Part shown: positions 20,641-30,829 of the stretch, one piece after another
Position numbering within the stretch: position 1 is the first letter of the stretch
Layout: every line of letters starts with the position of its first letter
Source: Pseudocercospora fijiensis CIRAD86
Taxonomy: Eukaryota; Ascomycota; Dothideomycetes; Mycosphaerellales; Mycosphaerellaceae
DNA: 64,000 nt
NCBI RefSeq assembly: GCF_000340215.1
Contig: NW_006921548.1
Coordinates: forward strand, 421,400-485,399
Reading direction: 5' to 3'
Notes under the pieces: generated by a model
The model's database searches: none
What the model was told of the DNA's origin: nothing
Seen by the model: the letters and a program-made list of their open reading frames with translations, nothing else
Made by a program: the position numbers and the translations under genes

Positions 20641-23600
20641 CGATTATAGGATCGAGATATAGCCATTTTTGCTAGCCAAATCGGGCATACCGAGGATCTA
20701 TTAGTCGGCGACGTTATATCGTAGTAGGAAGTCGTTATATTGACGAAAAATCAGCTGTATAGGTATATATAAGGTATTAGTAGAGGTATATAGGTAGGTC
20801 AATTTCTACGCTCTTTCTTACTATATTGCAATAGCTTATCTAATCCCCTCTTGTCTCGATATATTACTGCATTCTTAGCTCTTCAATCTACCTAAAAATA
20901 GCCTGTTCCTAGACGTAGACAAGTTTAATAAGGTGTAGCTATTTGCTAGCAACTTCTAGCACTAGAAGGTACAGGATAGGTACAAAGATAGACTAATATA
21001 ACGGACATTATACTATTGTCGTTGTCGGAAGGATGCGAGTCGGCAGCGCGAGTTGCTAGATAGTATTCGGAAGGTAGAGTACTATAAGGATAGGTGCGAG
21101 GCTACGTGTATTATAATTGCTATATATCGCTCGAAGGGCTATAACGAGCCGTATATATACAAGGTCGCTTCGTCGTCGCCTAACGCTTCTACCGAGGCGG
21201 GCTCGCTGCATTGCCATTCGATAGATTATATAGTAAGTTTAGTAGGGTTGCCTCTCGAGTCGATAGCGGAGGCCTATTCGAGTCGAGTTAGAAGCTAATA
21301 GTAAGTAGGACGTACGAGGTGCTAGTAACGGCTTAAAGGTCGTTCTCGAGCACTTAATAGACTAATACGACTAGAATACAGCTTATATATTCCATCTAAT
21401 AAAGGAAGGTCGTAATACTAACCGTTTTACCGTTATTAGAGGTTATCGTATAAAGGAGGGTATAATAAAGTAGTCGAAGAAGAAGAAGAATATAAAGAAG
21501 GTAACCCTAGCTAAGAAGGGCAATATCTCGTTATAACTCGAGAACCTATATAGCTAGCTAGCGCTATTAACTAATCTAGTAAACGGCGCTCAGATACAGT
21601 ATAAAGCTGTATTAGTAACAATAGAAGGGCGCCCTTATAAGGGCATTATATAGCAAGCGGATTAGTAGAGGCAGTTGTTAGAAAGTGGATTAGTAGGAGA
21701 TATAAGTGCTTACGTAACCAGGCTTTAGATAAAGCTATAGGAACCGCAAAGCAACAACTAATCTAGGATTAGTTATTTCTCTACGACGCAACGCATAAGA
21801 CTACCGATATAGGCTAGTATCTCTTTATAGTATATATCCGCAATAGATTCGAAAGTTAGATACTAGTAGCATATATATTGCTGCAAACACAGCGTACGAG
21901 GCTTTAGCAAGCTGCTTTCTAAGTCCTAAAGCAGTAGTGCCCTCGCTAGAAGCCGAAGTTAGCTATAACTAACGACTCGGTATAAGAACAGTCCGCTATT
22001 CGACTATCCTTCGAAGAGGAAATACGACTATATCTCTACTAGCGGCACGCTAAAGAGACCTTCCTTCGCTACTTTCCTAAATTCAAGTACCCTCTAGTCT
22101 AGCGACTGTTTAAAAGGGCTATATACTACGCTCGGAGTAAGGCAGAAGTTGAGGAAGTTATTACTATAATAGAAGCCGAATTACGGCTTCTTAATAAGCA
22201 AGAAGAGGCTTAGTATTTACGGAAGAACTAGGGGTCTAAGAAGTTATAGAAATAGGCAATATAGGCTCGATTAAATAATCTAGTCCTTATGCAAATTCGT
22301 ACAGTCGTACTACATCGCTACTAGAAGGATACTATAATGCTATCAAATACGACCGGAAGAAGGACCTCGCCTAGCTGTCTATATATAGCACTATAACCGA
22401 GTTGCTAACAATCGACGCTCGACAACTATACAAGGCGGACCTGTAAAGCTATAGACTTAGCAAACGCATACAATACTGGAAGGTTAAAGAGATGCTATAT
22501 TTTGAGCAATTAAGCCCTCTAGCAGCGTAGGACTTCGTCCGGAAACAACTCGCTATTACGGAAGAATATAAGGCTAAGGCATTGCCGCTATACGAAGGCC
22601 TTATATTATATCGTAATAGACAGCCGCCTTACTATAATTGCCTTCCTTAGTTCTAGCAGCATTTGCTATGCCACTATATACTAAGATACTACCTGTTTGT
22701 AACGCCGCTTACTTTATAACAATAACAGATCTACGTTAGTTTCTACTACGGCTTTAATAGTATAGAAATTAGTTAGTATTAGCGGTAGCGAGACAGTACT
22801 ACCTTGTTTCTCGAGGGCTTCGAGGACAACTAAAACTACAATACTAGCGACCCCTATCTTCGAGACCTTCGCGCTTACTTTAATAAAGGTATAGAAGGCC
22901 TCTTATAGCACTTCTACGCGGTCCGTGACGATAAGTTAATCTACGATAGCATACTAAAGGACAAGTTTATAAGAGGCTTCTTGCGTAAGGTTAAGGATAC
23001 GCTTACTTAGCTAGCTAACTTCTCGCTAGACGACTTCCTTCGAGAAGGCGCGCCTAAGGTTTAATTAACTAGTAACCGACAGCGACAGTAGACACAATAA
23101 CCTCTACTAGCACCTATTACTCTAACGCGCGCTCGCTATCTAACGCTTCCGCTACTGCTACTACCTCTACTAGCGACTAAACACAGGCCTCGAGCGTTTA
23201 ATCTTCCGCCGCTTAACGAGACAGTCTTATTACTAATCCGACCGTTATACGTAATCGACCTTCTTACGCCGAGTCCGCTACCCTTTAGGCCCTTACCTCG
23301 CAAGAAGGCGCCGCTCCGCGGTGCTACTACTACTACTACTATTACTACTACTACTTCGCTCCGCGAGTCGCTATTATAGGCTTAGTTAGCTTAGCCGTTT
23401 AACTTAAATACTATCGAAGAAACAGCCGAGGTTGTAGACCTTACTTCGCTAGCAAGAGCGGCTTTACTATTAAAATAAGACCTAGAAGTAGTAGAAGACT
23501 TCCCTTAGTTAGAAAACGATAACGCTATACGAGAAGTAGTAGGTAAGAGGCGGACTTCTAATAAATACAATAGTAGCAAGCGTAAGAGATTAGTGCCGAG

Positions 23601-23735
23601 AATGCTACCTACTATTAAGAGGCCGAATAAGAGGAAGAATTAGATAGGCGATAGCGATAGTAGCGATAGTAATAATACCTTAGAAGCTACTATAATAGCC
23701 TAATTAGGCAAGCCGACCTTAACAAGAAAACCGAG
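20641..23735. repeat. RIP-mutated repeat, class not identified
   Basis: About 3.1 kb of TpA-rich mutated sequence. Its plus strand shows protein-like stretches once TAG/TAA are ignored (20940-21298; 22050-22250 with LRYFPKFKYPLVQRLFKRA; 22390-23060 with EEYKAKALPLYEGLILYRN). No known transposase, reverse transcriptase or recombinase motif was recognised and no terminal repeats were seen. It ends sharply at about 23735. Confidence 0.5.
23322..23357 (+). repeat. ACT trinucleotide microsatellite
   Basis: A run of ACT units with one ATT interruption inside the unclassified repeat. Confidence 0.85.
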
Positions 23736-23990
23736 CAAATCCGTAAGTTTGGTGGGTCCCATCATACGCCTAATAATCGGGCCATTTCCTAGCAGGAATA
23801 GTGGGGACAGTCCCGCAGAAACCCAAAAGAATGGGACGCTAAAATCCGGAGACATTCAACGCCATCTCACCACACCACCCTACGCCGATCAGCCCAATCG
23901 GGTCACCCCACATCTTGGCAGCGGTCCCAGTTCACCTCCGTACAAGAGTCTAGAGAATGGATCGATCTTTCTTCACCTCCCAGAAATCCA
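23736..23990. other. Island flank, no gene seen
   Basis: Unmutated sequence with normal CpA/TpG starts here. Open frames are short and I see no supported gene; it probably holds the 3' flank of the minus-strand exon that ends at 23991. Confidence 0.4.
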
Positions 23991-24314
23991 TCAATTGCTG
24001 TTCTTAGTACGTGTTTTCATGACCGAGAGGACAATGTAGCCGAGCACAGCAGCAGTGAGCATAGGCAAAGACAACGCAAGAGTGGTGGGAATGTCCCTAC
24101 CGAACAGGATAACGGGAACTTGGTTATCGCAGTACGTTCCATCAGTCGACAGCAACGATGTTTTGGATATCAACTGGGATGCGCTGGTCGAATTCAACTC
24201 TTCCCACATTGACATGCTCCCGGACGAGGCCAGCGTCATCGGCGACTCGCAGTCTTCCAGAGACGCAATTGCACGCCACGTTCCAGGTCGCAATTGCTCG
24301 GCATACCAATCCAC
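23991..24314 (-). CDS. Possible last exon of a small single-pass membrane protein
   Basis: A minus-strand frame of about 108 codons with no ATG start (it opens at GTG). It is preceded by a splice-acceptor-like TTTCCTTAG at 24320, so it looks like a terminal exon. It encodes two Cys and a C-terminal hydrophobic segment (LALSLPMLTAAVLGYIVL) followed by a short basic tail. An alternative frame over the same exon is also open, so the choice of frame is uncertain. No family recognised. Confidence 0.3.
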   Translation of the reverse strand: MDWYAEQLRPGTWRAIASLEDCESPMTLASSGSMSMWEELNSTSASQLISKTSLLSTDGTYCDNQVPVILFGRDIPTTLALSLPMLTAAVLGYIVLSVMKTRTKNSN

Positions 24315-25200
24315 GTGCTAAGGAAAGTAGGTACGTACGTAGCGGACGATACCCCGAGGACTTCTGGTGAGAAAGAGTCGCTGGATGATGTAACGAGACT
24401 GAAGCAAAAAAGCGTACCTCTCAGGCAAATGCCTGCCCACTTTGATGAACGCAGCCTGCAGCAAGGTCCGTAGCAGACTCCCATCCCGAGGTTGGCAGGA
24501 TTAATTCACCGGCAGTGCAGCTCGCAATGTACCTCGCACAGCCGTGGTCATTATCACTGGTCGAGTGCATGAGTCTACGGAGCTACTTACCTCAATGCGC
24601 ATGCGCCGCGGTCAACTGCGACGCCTGTGTTCCGCAATGTCGCTTGAGACAATCTCAGTGAACCAGGCAGGGGTGGATGCCGATACAGTTCTAATGCACA
24701 AGTGCGTCAAGCAAAGCCGAGTCGTTCCGTCTCGGGCAAAGTGTGAGACCCATCTGCCATTCTTTCCCTGCTTATGTACTGATCGTTTAAAGATCCAAAG
24801 CGCTTCTAGTTGGACGATTTAGACGAGTTCTACATGTATTCCTACCACAATAAGCCACGGGAAATCCGACGCCATCGGAGACGCGAGATACGTAGTCAAT
24901 ATCAGCTTTATGGACGATTTGGTTGAGATGTTGTAAAGACTGATCAGAGTCGCGGTCTATTCATCGTTCTAAGCTTTCCAGACCAGCTCACCTGCACAAG
25001 CTCTAGGGACCTTATAGACTGCTGTATCGTGAACTGGACTGGGGCCCATTCGATCGGCTGAGATGGGGCGTCGCATTCAATGGCGTGTGAGCACAGCTGC
25101 GCATTCATCATGCTTTGCCTTTCAGCCAGGGCGACCACGTCCACGAGGGCTCCGAAGCGCTCTCCATCGCCTCTTTCTCGGCTCGTCGACCAATGTCCTT
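24315..25200. other. Island stretch with weak coding signals
   Basis: Several minus-strand fragments look coding but could not be joined with confidence. One is 25010-25190, with FGALVDVVALAERQ and IEWAPVQFTIQQSIR ending at a GTGAGC donor; another is 24430-24484, ending at a GTACGC donor. They may be exons of one minus-strand gene that ends at 23991. Confidence 0.3.
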
Positions 25201-25608
25201 CTATTCATGCCAGTCCGAAGGCGCCGGATCTTCGGTGGCATTTCTATCGATGGTTGCGGTCAAGTCTTCAACAAAGGCTTCCATATCCTCGGTAACATCC
25301 TTTGGCCATGGCAGTTCGTCCTCGGCAACACGGCGCAGTCCCTTCAGCAAGGGCCCAACGCAGTCTGGAATGGTGGTATAACGACGGAAGCATTGGAAGA
25401 TGGGAATGTCGGCAGATTCCAGAGTGGCAGCATCTTTGATCGGACTTCTCGCGCGTGATGGGAATAAGCGCGCGGAGGAGCCGCGAGTGCCTGATGATAT
25501 GGCGATGGCGATGATGGGCCAGATGCAGGCACATGCGCAGGGTTGAAGAAGCACTCGATGTGCACTCATCACCGGGAGATGGGGTATTCGATTTCTTAGG
25601 CGAAGCAT
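25201..25608 (-). CDS. Small hypothetical protein
   Basis: A 135-codon frame from ATG 25608 to TAG. The C-terminal 75 residues are hydrophilic and read as plausible protein (CFRRYTTIPDCVGPLLKGL, DVTEDMEAFVEDL). The N-terminal part is Cys/Arg-rich and overlaps another open frame, so the true 5' exon may differ. It lies 257 bp downstream of the large protease gene on the same strand. No family recognised. Confidence 0.35.
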   Translation of the reverse strand: MLRLRNRIPHLPVMSAHRVLLQPCACACIWPIIAIAISSGTRGSSARLFPSRARSPIKDAATLESADIPIFQCFRRYTTIPDCVGPLLKGLRRVAEDELPWPKDVTEDMEAFVEDLTATIDRNATEDPAPSDWHE

Positions 25609-25865
25609 CTGGATGCAAAAAATTGAACGAGCCGGTCAAAGACGACGAAAAGCAAGAGGCGGGGGGACCAAGATGAGCGGTTGCGGGGGTCGGAGGAGCG
25701 GAACAAGAAAGCGGACAGCGACTATGTATACAGTGCTGGCATCATTAGTAGAGGTATGGAAAGGTGGAGCAAGAAGCGTACGTAAACGAAGGAGTTGAAA
25801 ATGGCTGTAGCCAGGTCCAAAAGGTTCATGCTGCAGGCAGCAACAGTAAGCAAGGCTTGTGACAA

Positions 25866-28800
25866 CTACAGCTGCTGCGCAAGGCTCAAATCCCTACTGA
25901 TCTCCTCCTTGGTGTCTATGAGCTTCTTTCCCGCGCTACTTGTAGCAGCTAATGTGCGTCGCCATACTACCACCTGTATCCGGTGCTTCTCCGTGTCCGC
26001 ACGGAGAGCTTCCATCGCTGTGATATTGGCATTCCGCAGGGCTTGGAGACTCGCCAAGCTGCCGGGCGGTAGCCTCAGTCGGTGAGAGGAGAGACGACTG
26101 TTCAGTTCCTTGTCGAGATCCTGACATTGAGCGAATGTTGACTCTGCTATATCTATAGCATCTGCTTCGGCGATGTTTCTGTGTAGAGCAAGCTCCAGGG
26201 CATCACATGTAGCTTTGGCTTGGCCAATGCACTGCATCAAAGTCCTCAAAGCATCTCGATACTGCTCTGCAAGGCGTGTCGATTCTGCCCGGATATGCAT
26301 CAAAGTTTCCAGAGCGCCGAGACCCTCCGTGGGCTTCGGTGCTGGTGGACAAGTTGGCCGTGTCAAGTGGCTCGGTAGGTTGAGGTCCCAGTCGTCTTGA
26401 TTGGACACATTGCGCGTGTCTGGTCCAGAAGCGCGCAAAGCGACTCCAAAAAGAAGCCGCAGCAAGGACGAATCCAGCTGACGCTGATGAGACACTTCCG
26501 CTGCACGAAATACTACGTCCGCGATCGCTAGGATCCCGCAATTGACGTCGTCGTTCTGTACTGGCGCATCGGAAGCCCAAGTAATAGTCAACTCCCTTCC
26601 TTGACTATCGGCGGGAAGCTGCTGAGAGAATTGGCGAATCCGTGCCTCGAACCCTTTATGCCGGTGGGTTTGGCGTAACGAGTCCGATACAATACAAGTC
26701 CACGTATTGGAGTAAATTGTAGCGATAACCCAGTGGTGGTTATCGCAGAGCGGAAGAATGATATTGGGCATCTGGTCGGGAGGGTAGTCACGCAGAGGGC
26801 GATACGGCCGATCTCGCGTAACCGTCGCCGCACTCGAATCTGCGACATGAAACCTGCTTGGGATCAGTGCCGACAGAAGCTTGTCGACAGCGGTAGAGTT
26901 GAGCCATTGCCCAGACTCGACACGCGCTAATGCTTGATCCGCTGTTGGTGCTGCGTCGCGATTGGAAGCTCGTAGGGGAGGTCTGGAGACTGGAAGGGCC
27001 GACGGCGTCTTCGTATCGAAGTTCCAGTCTACGGCCGGCCGGTGCTCGGTCCCTAGTTTGTTCTGTTTCTCTTCAGTCTCTTCTGTCTTCGACCTCTTTT
27101 CTGTGCTGTGTGCGTCTGCGGCGGCGGGCGAATGTGAGGTCCTCGACTGCAGCGTCATCGCGGGTTGGTCATAGCTTGCTGGGGTGGGTGGCAGCAGAGA
27201 CTCTTGTGCAGATGGCACTACGTCGCCGCTACGTGGTAGAAGCGATGGAGTGCGCGTCGTCTTCGAGGGATCCGGGCTTGGGCTTGGGCTTGAAAGCTGT
27301 AATGGCGGTTCGAGCTGGAAGTGCGAAGATTCTGCGTCAGGCTGCGTGAAGTCGATGTCAAGGAGTGGGCGTGGTTCAGCGATAAAGTTGGACGGCGATG
27401 TGTGAGCCGTGCCATCGACCGACGTGCGCCAGCTATCTGAAGTTGCAGGCTGCGGCTGAGGGAAGTCGCGACGCGTGCGCTTACAGGGCTCTGGACTGCC
27501 GGCGAAAGAGTGGAAGCGACGTTTGCAGCGCGTGGTTGCGAGAGGATTACGGTCGCGTACCTGCTCAACCGATTCACTCGGGTCCTCGCTTATGGTGCCA
27601 TCTTCAGCGATATCGTCATGTTGGATGCTGCTGTCGCCGTCGCCGTGGATGAACTCATCGTTGACATCGCCCCGCGGCTGCTCAATCGACTCCCTAGAGT
27701 CGTCCCCACTCCTGCTGCCCTCTTGCATGCTGCCGCCGCTGTCACTGTCGTTGTCATTAACGTAGCCGAACTCGTATTCAGCGTCCAAGTCTCCTGGAAT
27801 GCTTCCACCCTCCTGGGCATTCGTGGCCGGGACAATGCTTTCGGCTTCAGCTTCGTCTACGGCCAGGCTGGCATGGTCTTCCTTCTCGATGGGTACGGTC
27901 GTGACACCACTATGTTCGTTCTCGTCCTCAAGAATGGTCGATAGATCTCGGATTCCTTCTCGTGTTCGCTCTCTTGGCGGCGGTACCTGCGCTGCTTTCC
28001 CATCTTGTCCTCCTGGAAGATCTTGGTCTCCATGAGGACCCTTTGGCCCATCATGTCCTCCGGCTGCTTCTTGCTCTACTGCTGCCTGCGACGACTCCAT
28101 CATCTGATCTTCCGCATCTGTGCACTTGCTCGTAGCACCTTGCTGCGCACCGCCATCAATATGCAGCGAAGTGACTTTGCCGGCTTCGAGGAGCAAGGAA
28201 ACGGCGCGTTCGTGGTCGCCGGTTTTGTAAGAAGCGGGAGGAGGCCGGTTGTGCTCGTAGCGCTGCTTGCGTGCCGACACGCTCGTAGTCTGTCGCTCGT
28301 TCGCCGCTCGTGCTAGCGCAGGAAGATAGTCCTGCATCGCCCAGCCCGCTTTCTCCGCCGAGCTTAGGCCTGAGACCAAGGTGCGCGAGAGGCCGTTGAC
28401 ACCCACATGGAAGAGGCCGAGCAGGTCCAGGAAATCCATGTTCCAGCAGCAGCGGGGGTCCTTCTTGTTGCGTTTATCAGGCTGCGACGTGAGCGAATGC
28501 ACGATAGAGAGCAATTTCGCGTCGCGCTCCCTCAGCTCGTTCTCCGCCGTCATTTGCAGGAAGGCGGCCAAATCAGGAGATATATGCTGCCGGACACGCC
28601 CAAAGGGGATCTGGCCATCCTCGGCGGCAAAGGCATCGTAGAGGTCATAGAAGGTATCGAGCAAAGGCGTTTGCGACTGCCATTGCACATGCAGCTTCTC
28701 GCACAAGGACGCGAGACGAGGTGCCAGCGAGCCAGTGTGCGGAATGTCTAATGACGCCGATCGATTGTTCGAATCGCCGCCGCTACTGCTACCACTGTTA

Positions 28801-28955
28801 CAGGATGTCGCTATCAACTTCTTGGGCGCGTCGTTGTTGTTTTCGTTGTTGTTTTCGTTGTTGTTGCTTCGAGTCGGAGCTGTCTCGGCCTGAACCAGTG
28901 GCCCTTCCGTCGGCGTCGACGCCCGCGAGAGAGCAGGAGAGCGAAGCCGCACCAT
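25866..28955 (-). CDS. Ulp1-like (C48) cysteine protease, large
   Basis: A single 1030-codon frame; start chosen at ATG 28955 (MVRLRSPAL), which has a good context (CTCCATGG). A second ATG at 28985 is possible. Residues 1-60 include an Asn-rich run from a GTT repeat. About 70-250 is helical. About 290-560 is acidic, Ser/Pro-rich and probably disordered. The Ulp1-type catalytic domain lies at about 690-830: His741 in HHWVI, Asp758 in VSDSLR, Gln800 and Cys806 in VQNDDVNCGI. These are the family's H, D, Q and C. Such enzymes cleave SUMO or related ubiquitin-like proteins, mainly at the nucleus. The C-terminus (about 870-1029) is coiled coil. It is divergent from the coiled-coil gene at 29809 and lies in an unmutated island between repeats. 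The specific substrate is unknown. Confidence 0.8.
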   Translation of the reverse strand: MVRLRSPALSRASTPTEGPLVQAETAPTRSNNNENNNENNNDAPKKLIATSCNSGSSSGGDSNNRSASLDIPHTGSLAPRLASLCEKLHVQWQSQTPLLDTFYDLYDAFAAEDGQIPFGRVRQHISPDLAAFLQMTAENELRERDAKLLSIVHSLTSQPDKRNKKDPRCCWNMDFLDLLGLFHVGVNGLSRTLVSGLSSAEKAGWAMQDYLPALARAANERQTTSVSARKQRYEHNRPPPASYKTGDHERAVSLLLEAGKVTSLHIDGGAQQGATSKCTDAEDQMMESSQAAVEQEAAGGHDGPKGPHGDQDLPGGQDGKAAQVPPPRERTREGIRDLSTILEDENEHSGVTTVPIEKEDHASLAVDEAEAESIVPATNAQEGGSIPGDLDAEYEFGYVNDNDSDSGGSMQEGSRSGDDSRESIEQPRGDVNDEFIHGDGDSSIQHDDIAEDGTISEDPSESVEQVRDRNPLATTRCKRRFHSFAGSPEPCKRTRRDFPQPQPATSDSWRTSVDGTAHTSPSNFIAEPRPLLDIDFTQPDAESSHFQLEPPLQLSSPSPSPDPSKTTRTPSLLPRSGDVVPSAQESLLPPTPASYDQPAMTLQSRTSHSPAAADAHSTEKRSKTEETEEKQNKLGTEHRPAVDWNFDTKTPSALPVSRPPLRASNRDAAPTADQALARVESGQWLNSTAVDKLLSALIPSRFHVADSSAATVTRDRPYRPLRDYPPDQMPNIILPLCDNHHWVIATIYSNTWTCIVSDSLRQTHRHKGFEARIRQFSQQLPADSQGRELTITWASDAPVQNDDVNCGILAIADVVFRAAEVSHQRQLDSSLLRLLFGVALRASGPDTRNVSNQDDWDLNLPSHLTRPTCPPAPKPTEGLGALETLMHIRAESTRLAEQYRDALRTLMQCIGQAKATCDALELALHRNIAEADAIDIAESTFAQCQDLDKELNSRLSSHRLRLPPGSLASLQALRNANITAMEALRADTEKHRIQVVVWRRTLAATSSAGKKLIDTKEEISRDLSLAQQL

Positions 28956-29808
28956 GGAGTTATATACCACGGTGCATGCGGACATGTATGTGGCCGCACG
29001 TGTATTGCCAGTGGTGTGGTTGGAAGCGTGGCAGTCGACATTGACAGTGAGGCAGGTGCAGGTGGTCAAGTACAATCACAATCGCGCGCCTTCCAAGTCA
29101 GCGTTGAAGCTTCGGTCCACGAATGCGGGACCGTCCGGTGACGCGCAGGGCCCGCGAAAACGGCCACGCCGCGCCATCCCATCACCTTCGTAAACTGGCT
29201 CACGCCATGTGCTGTAATTGAAGACATTGACGCTGTAACGGGACGACCGCTTCGAGTAGTTGGTCTGTCGGCTTTCTTCAACGTGGTATTAGGCCTTGTG
29301 GGCAACTGAGGGTTGTTCTTCTCGGCTCTGGCCCGTTTCAAAGAAGGCAAGGACAGTGCTGAGCTCCCTGGCCGTGAGCCAGCATCGCTCTTACTACTCC
29401 TTGTGGGACGTTTAAACAACGGCAGCAGCATATCCGCCCTTAGAAATTACCTGCGCTCATTCCAGCCTCTACACATCAAGCGCGTGACAACCAGCCGGCA
29501 GTCTTGTCTCCGTCGGGCGTCGAAAAGCTTGAAAGGGTATATAACACCCTCGCGACTGCGACACGTATGTTTGAGACGTGACTTCTTGAAATAAGCAAGG
29601 CGCATTGGGATTGGAGGAAATGGCTGGTGCTAGCGGACGAGTCTGGAAGCGCGGGACCCGCGGAAGGGGCCACAAATTGTGTCCGAAAACGCGGGTCCGG
29701 CATTACTAGCCACTTTCGGAGCAAGGTCTGGTCCAACAGAGACGAGCAGGAGCCGGAGTCGTCTCCAATACGAGCCGTGCTGGAAGCGTCAATTCCAGCA
29801 GACGACCG
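28956..29808. promoter_or_regulatory. Divergent intergenic region
   Basis: 853 bp between the starts of the minus-strand Ulp1-like gene and the plus-strand coiled-coil gene. Open frames occur on both strands but none is supported by start context or domain. It likely contains both promoters and may hold upstream exons. Confidence 0.35.
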
Positions 29809-30800
29809 ATGGTATTCCACACGCCGCCACTGGTCCAGAAATCCAGTCTTCCCCAACAAGTCATTAACAATCACACATACTATGGCCATCCACACCAGCC
29901 TACCCAATTCACGTATCCAAATCATCCTGCGGACCAGCTCATGCACCTCAACCAAGGCATGAATGTCCTAGAAGATCAAGAGGCCGGCCAGCTTTTGGAT
30001 ACCGTCTCGGGTATTTCCAGCAGTACGCAAGCTATGGTGACTGGATTTGAAGGCTTACGCAACGCGCACGACCAGAGACATGCAACACTGGAGGCAGAGA
30101 TTACCAGGCTTCGCGCAGATCAGGCCAGTCTGAGTCACATCGATCAGCGACTGGAAGGTCTGGAGTCAATGGTAGGAAATGTGGCTTCCGAGGTTAGAAC
30201 TGCATATCAGCAGATCGAGGCTGGAATCAAGGCTTCTCAAGCTGCAAATGAGGCTGGCATCCGCCAAATAGTCGAAATGCTGGAACAAAATCTTGCCATT
30301 CGGGCCAACGTACAAACGCAAATAGCAGACATTCGTTCGTTGTTCGTGGGCGTCCGAGAAGGCTCTCAGAATGATCAAGCGATGAAGCCGCAGGTACTGG
30401 AGCCAAAGTGTGGAAGGGCGGCTACGTCACAGACGCTGGGAAGTAGTGTTGGCTTTCCACTGCCCAATGTTGCAGCTTCTGGTTCCATGCTTCAAGATTC
30501 GAAGCCAAAAGCGAGATCAAAACAGTCGGAGACCAATATGCTCGAAGTACAGAAGCTACGACGCCTCCTCAGCATGGCAGAAATGGCCACCCGCGCACTT
30601 GAAAGCATCAACAGCAGTCCTCGACCATCACTTACCTCGAAGGACAGCTCGAAGACTTGCATAAGGCGCAAGAACGCCAAAGTCGGGTAGAGCAGCAGCG
30701 AGAAGCGCGACAGGACGCGCAGCAGAAGGAAGGGATCGATGCTGATATCCAGGAGATGAAGAGTACGGAGGCCCATACATACCAGAGGCTCAATGTACTG
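29809..30800 (+). pseudogene. Coiled-coil protein gene, frameshifted and 3'-truncated
   Basis: From ATG 29809 a 293-codon frame encodes a Gln/Asn/His-rich start and then a long heptad-like helical region (about residues 55-190), with a second helix near 255-280. The frame stops at 30690. From about 30600, however, the heptad pattern continues in another frame (TYLEGQLEDLHKAQERQSR...) for some 60 residues to about 30800, where mutated repeat begins. No short intron explains the shift, so a single-base indel is likely and the 3' end has been lost to the neighbouring repeat. Function unknown. If the shift were an assembly error it would be a truncated but otherwise intact gene. Confidence 0.5.
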
Positions 30801-30829
30801 TTCTCACCGCCTTTACCACTAATTCTTCG

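Noticed and set aside
24236..24484. Separate small gene starting at ATG 24484
   Set aside because: It has a usable ATG and a GTACGC donor, but the frame after splicing competes with another open frame of the next exon, so no model could be fixed.
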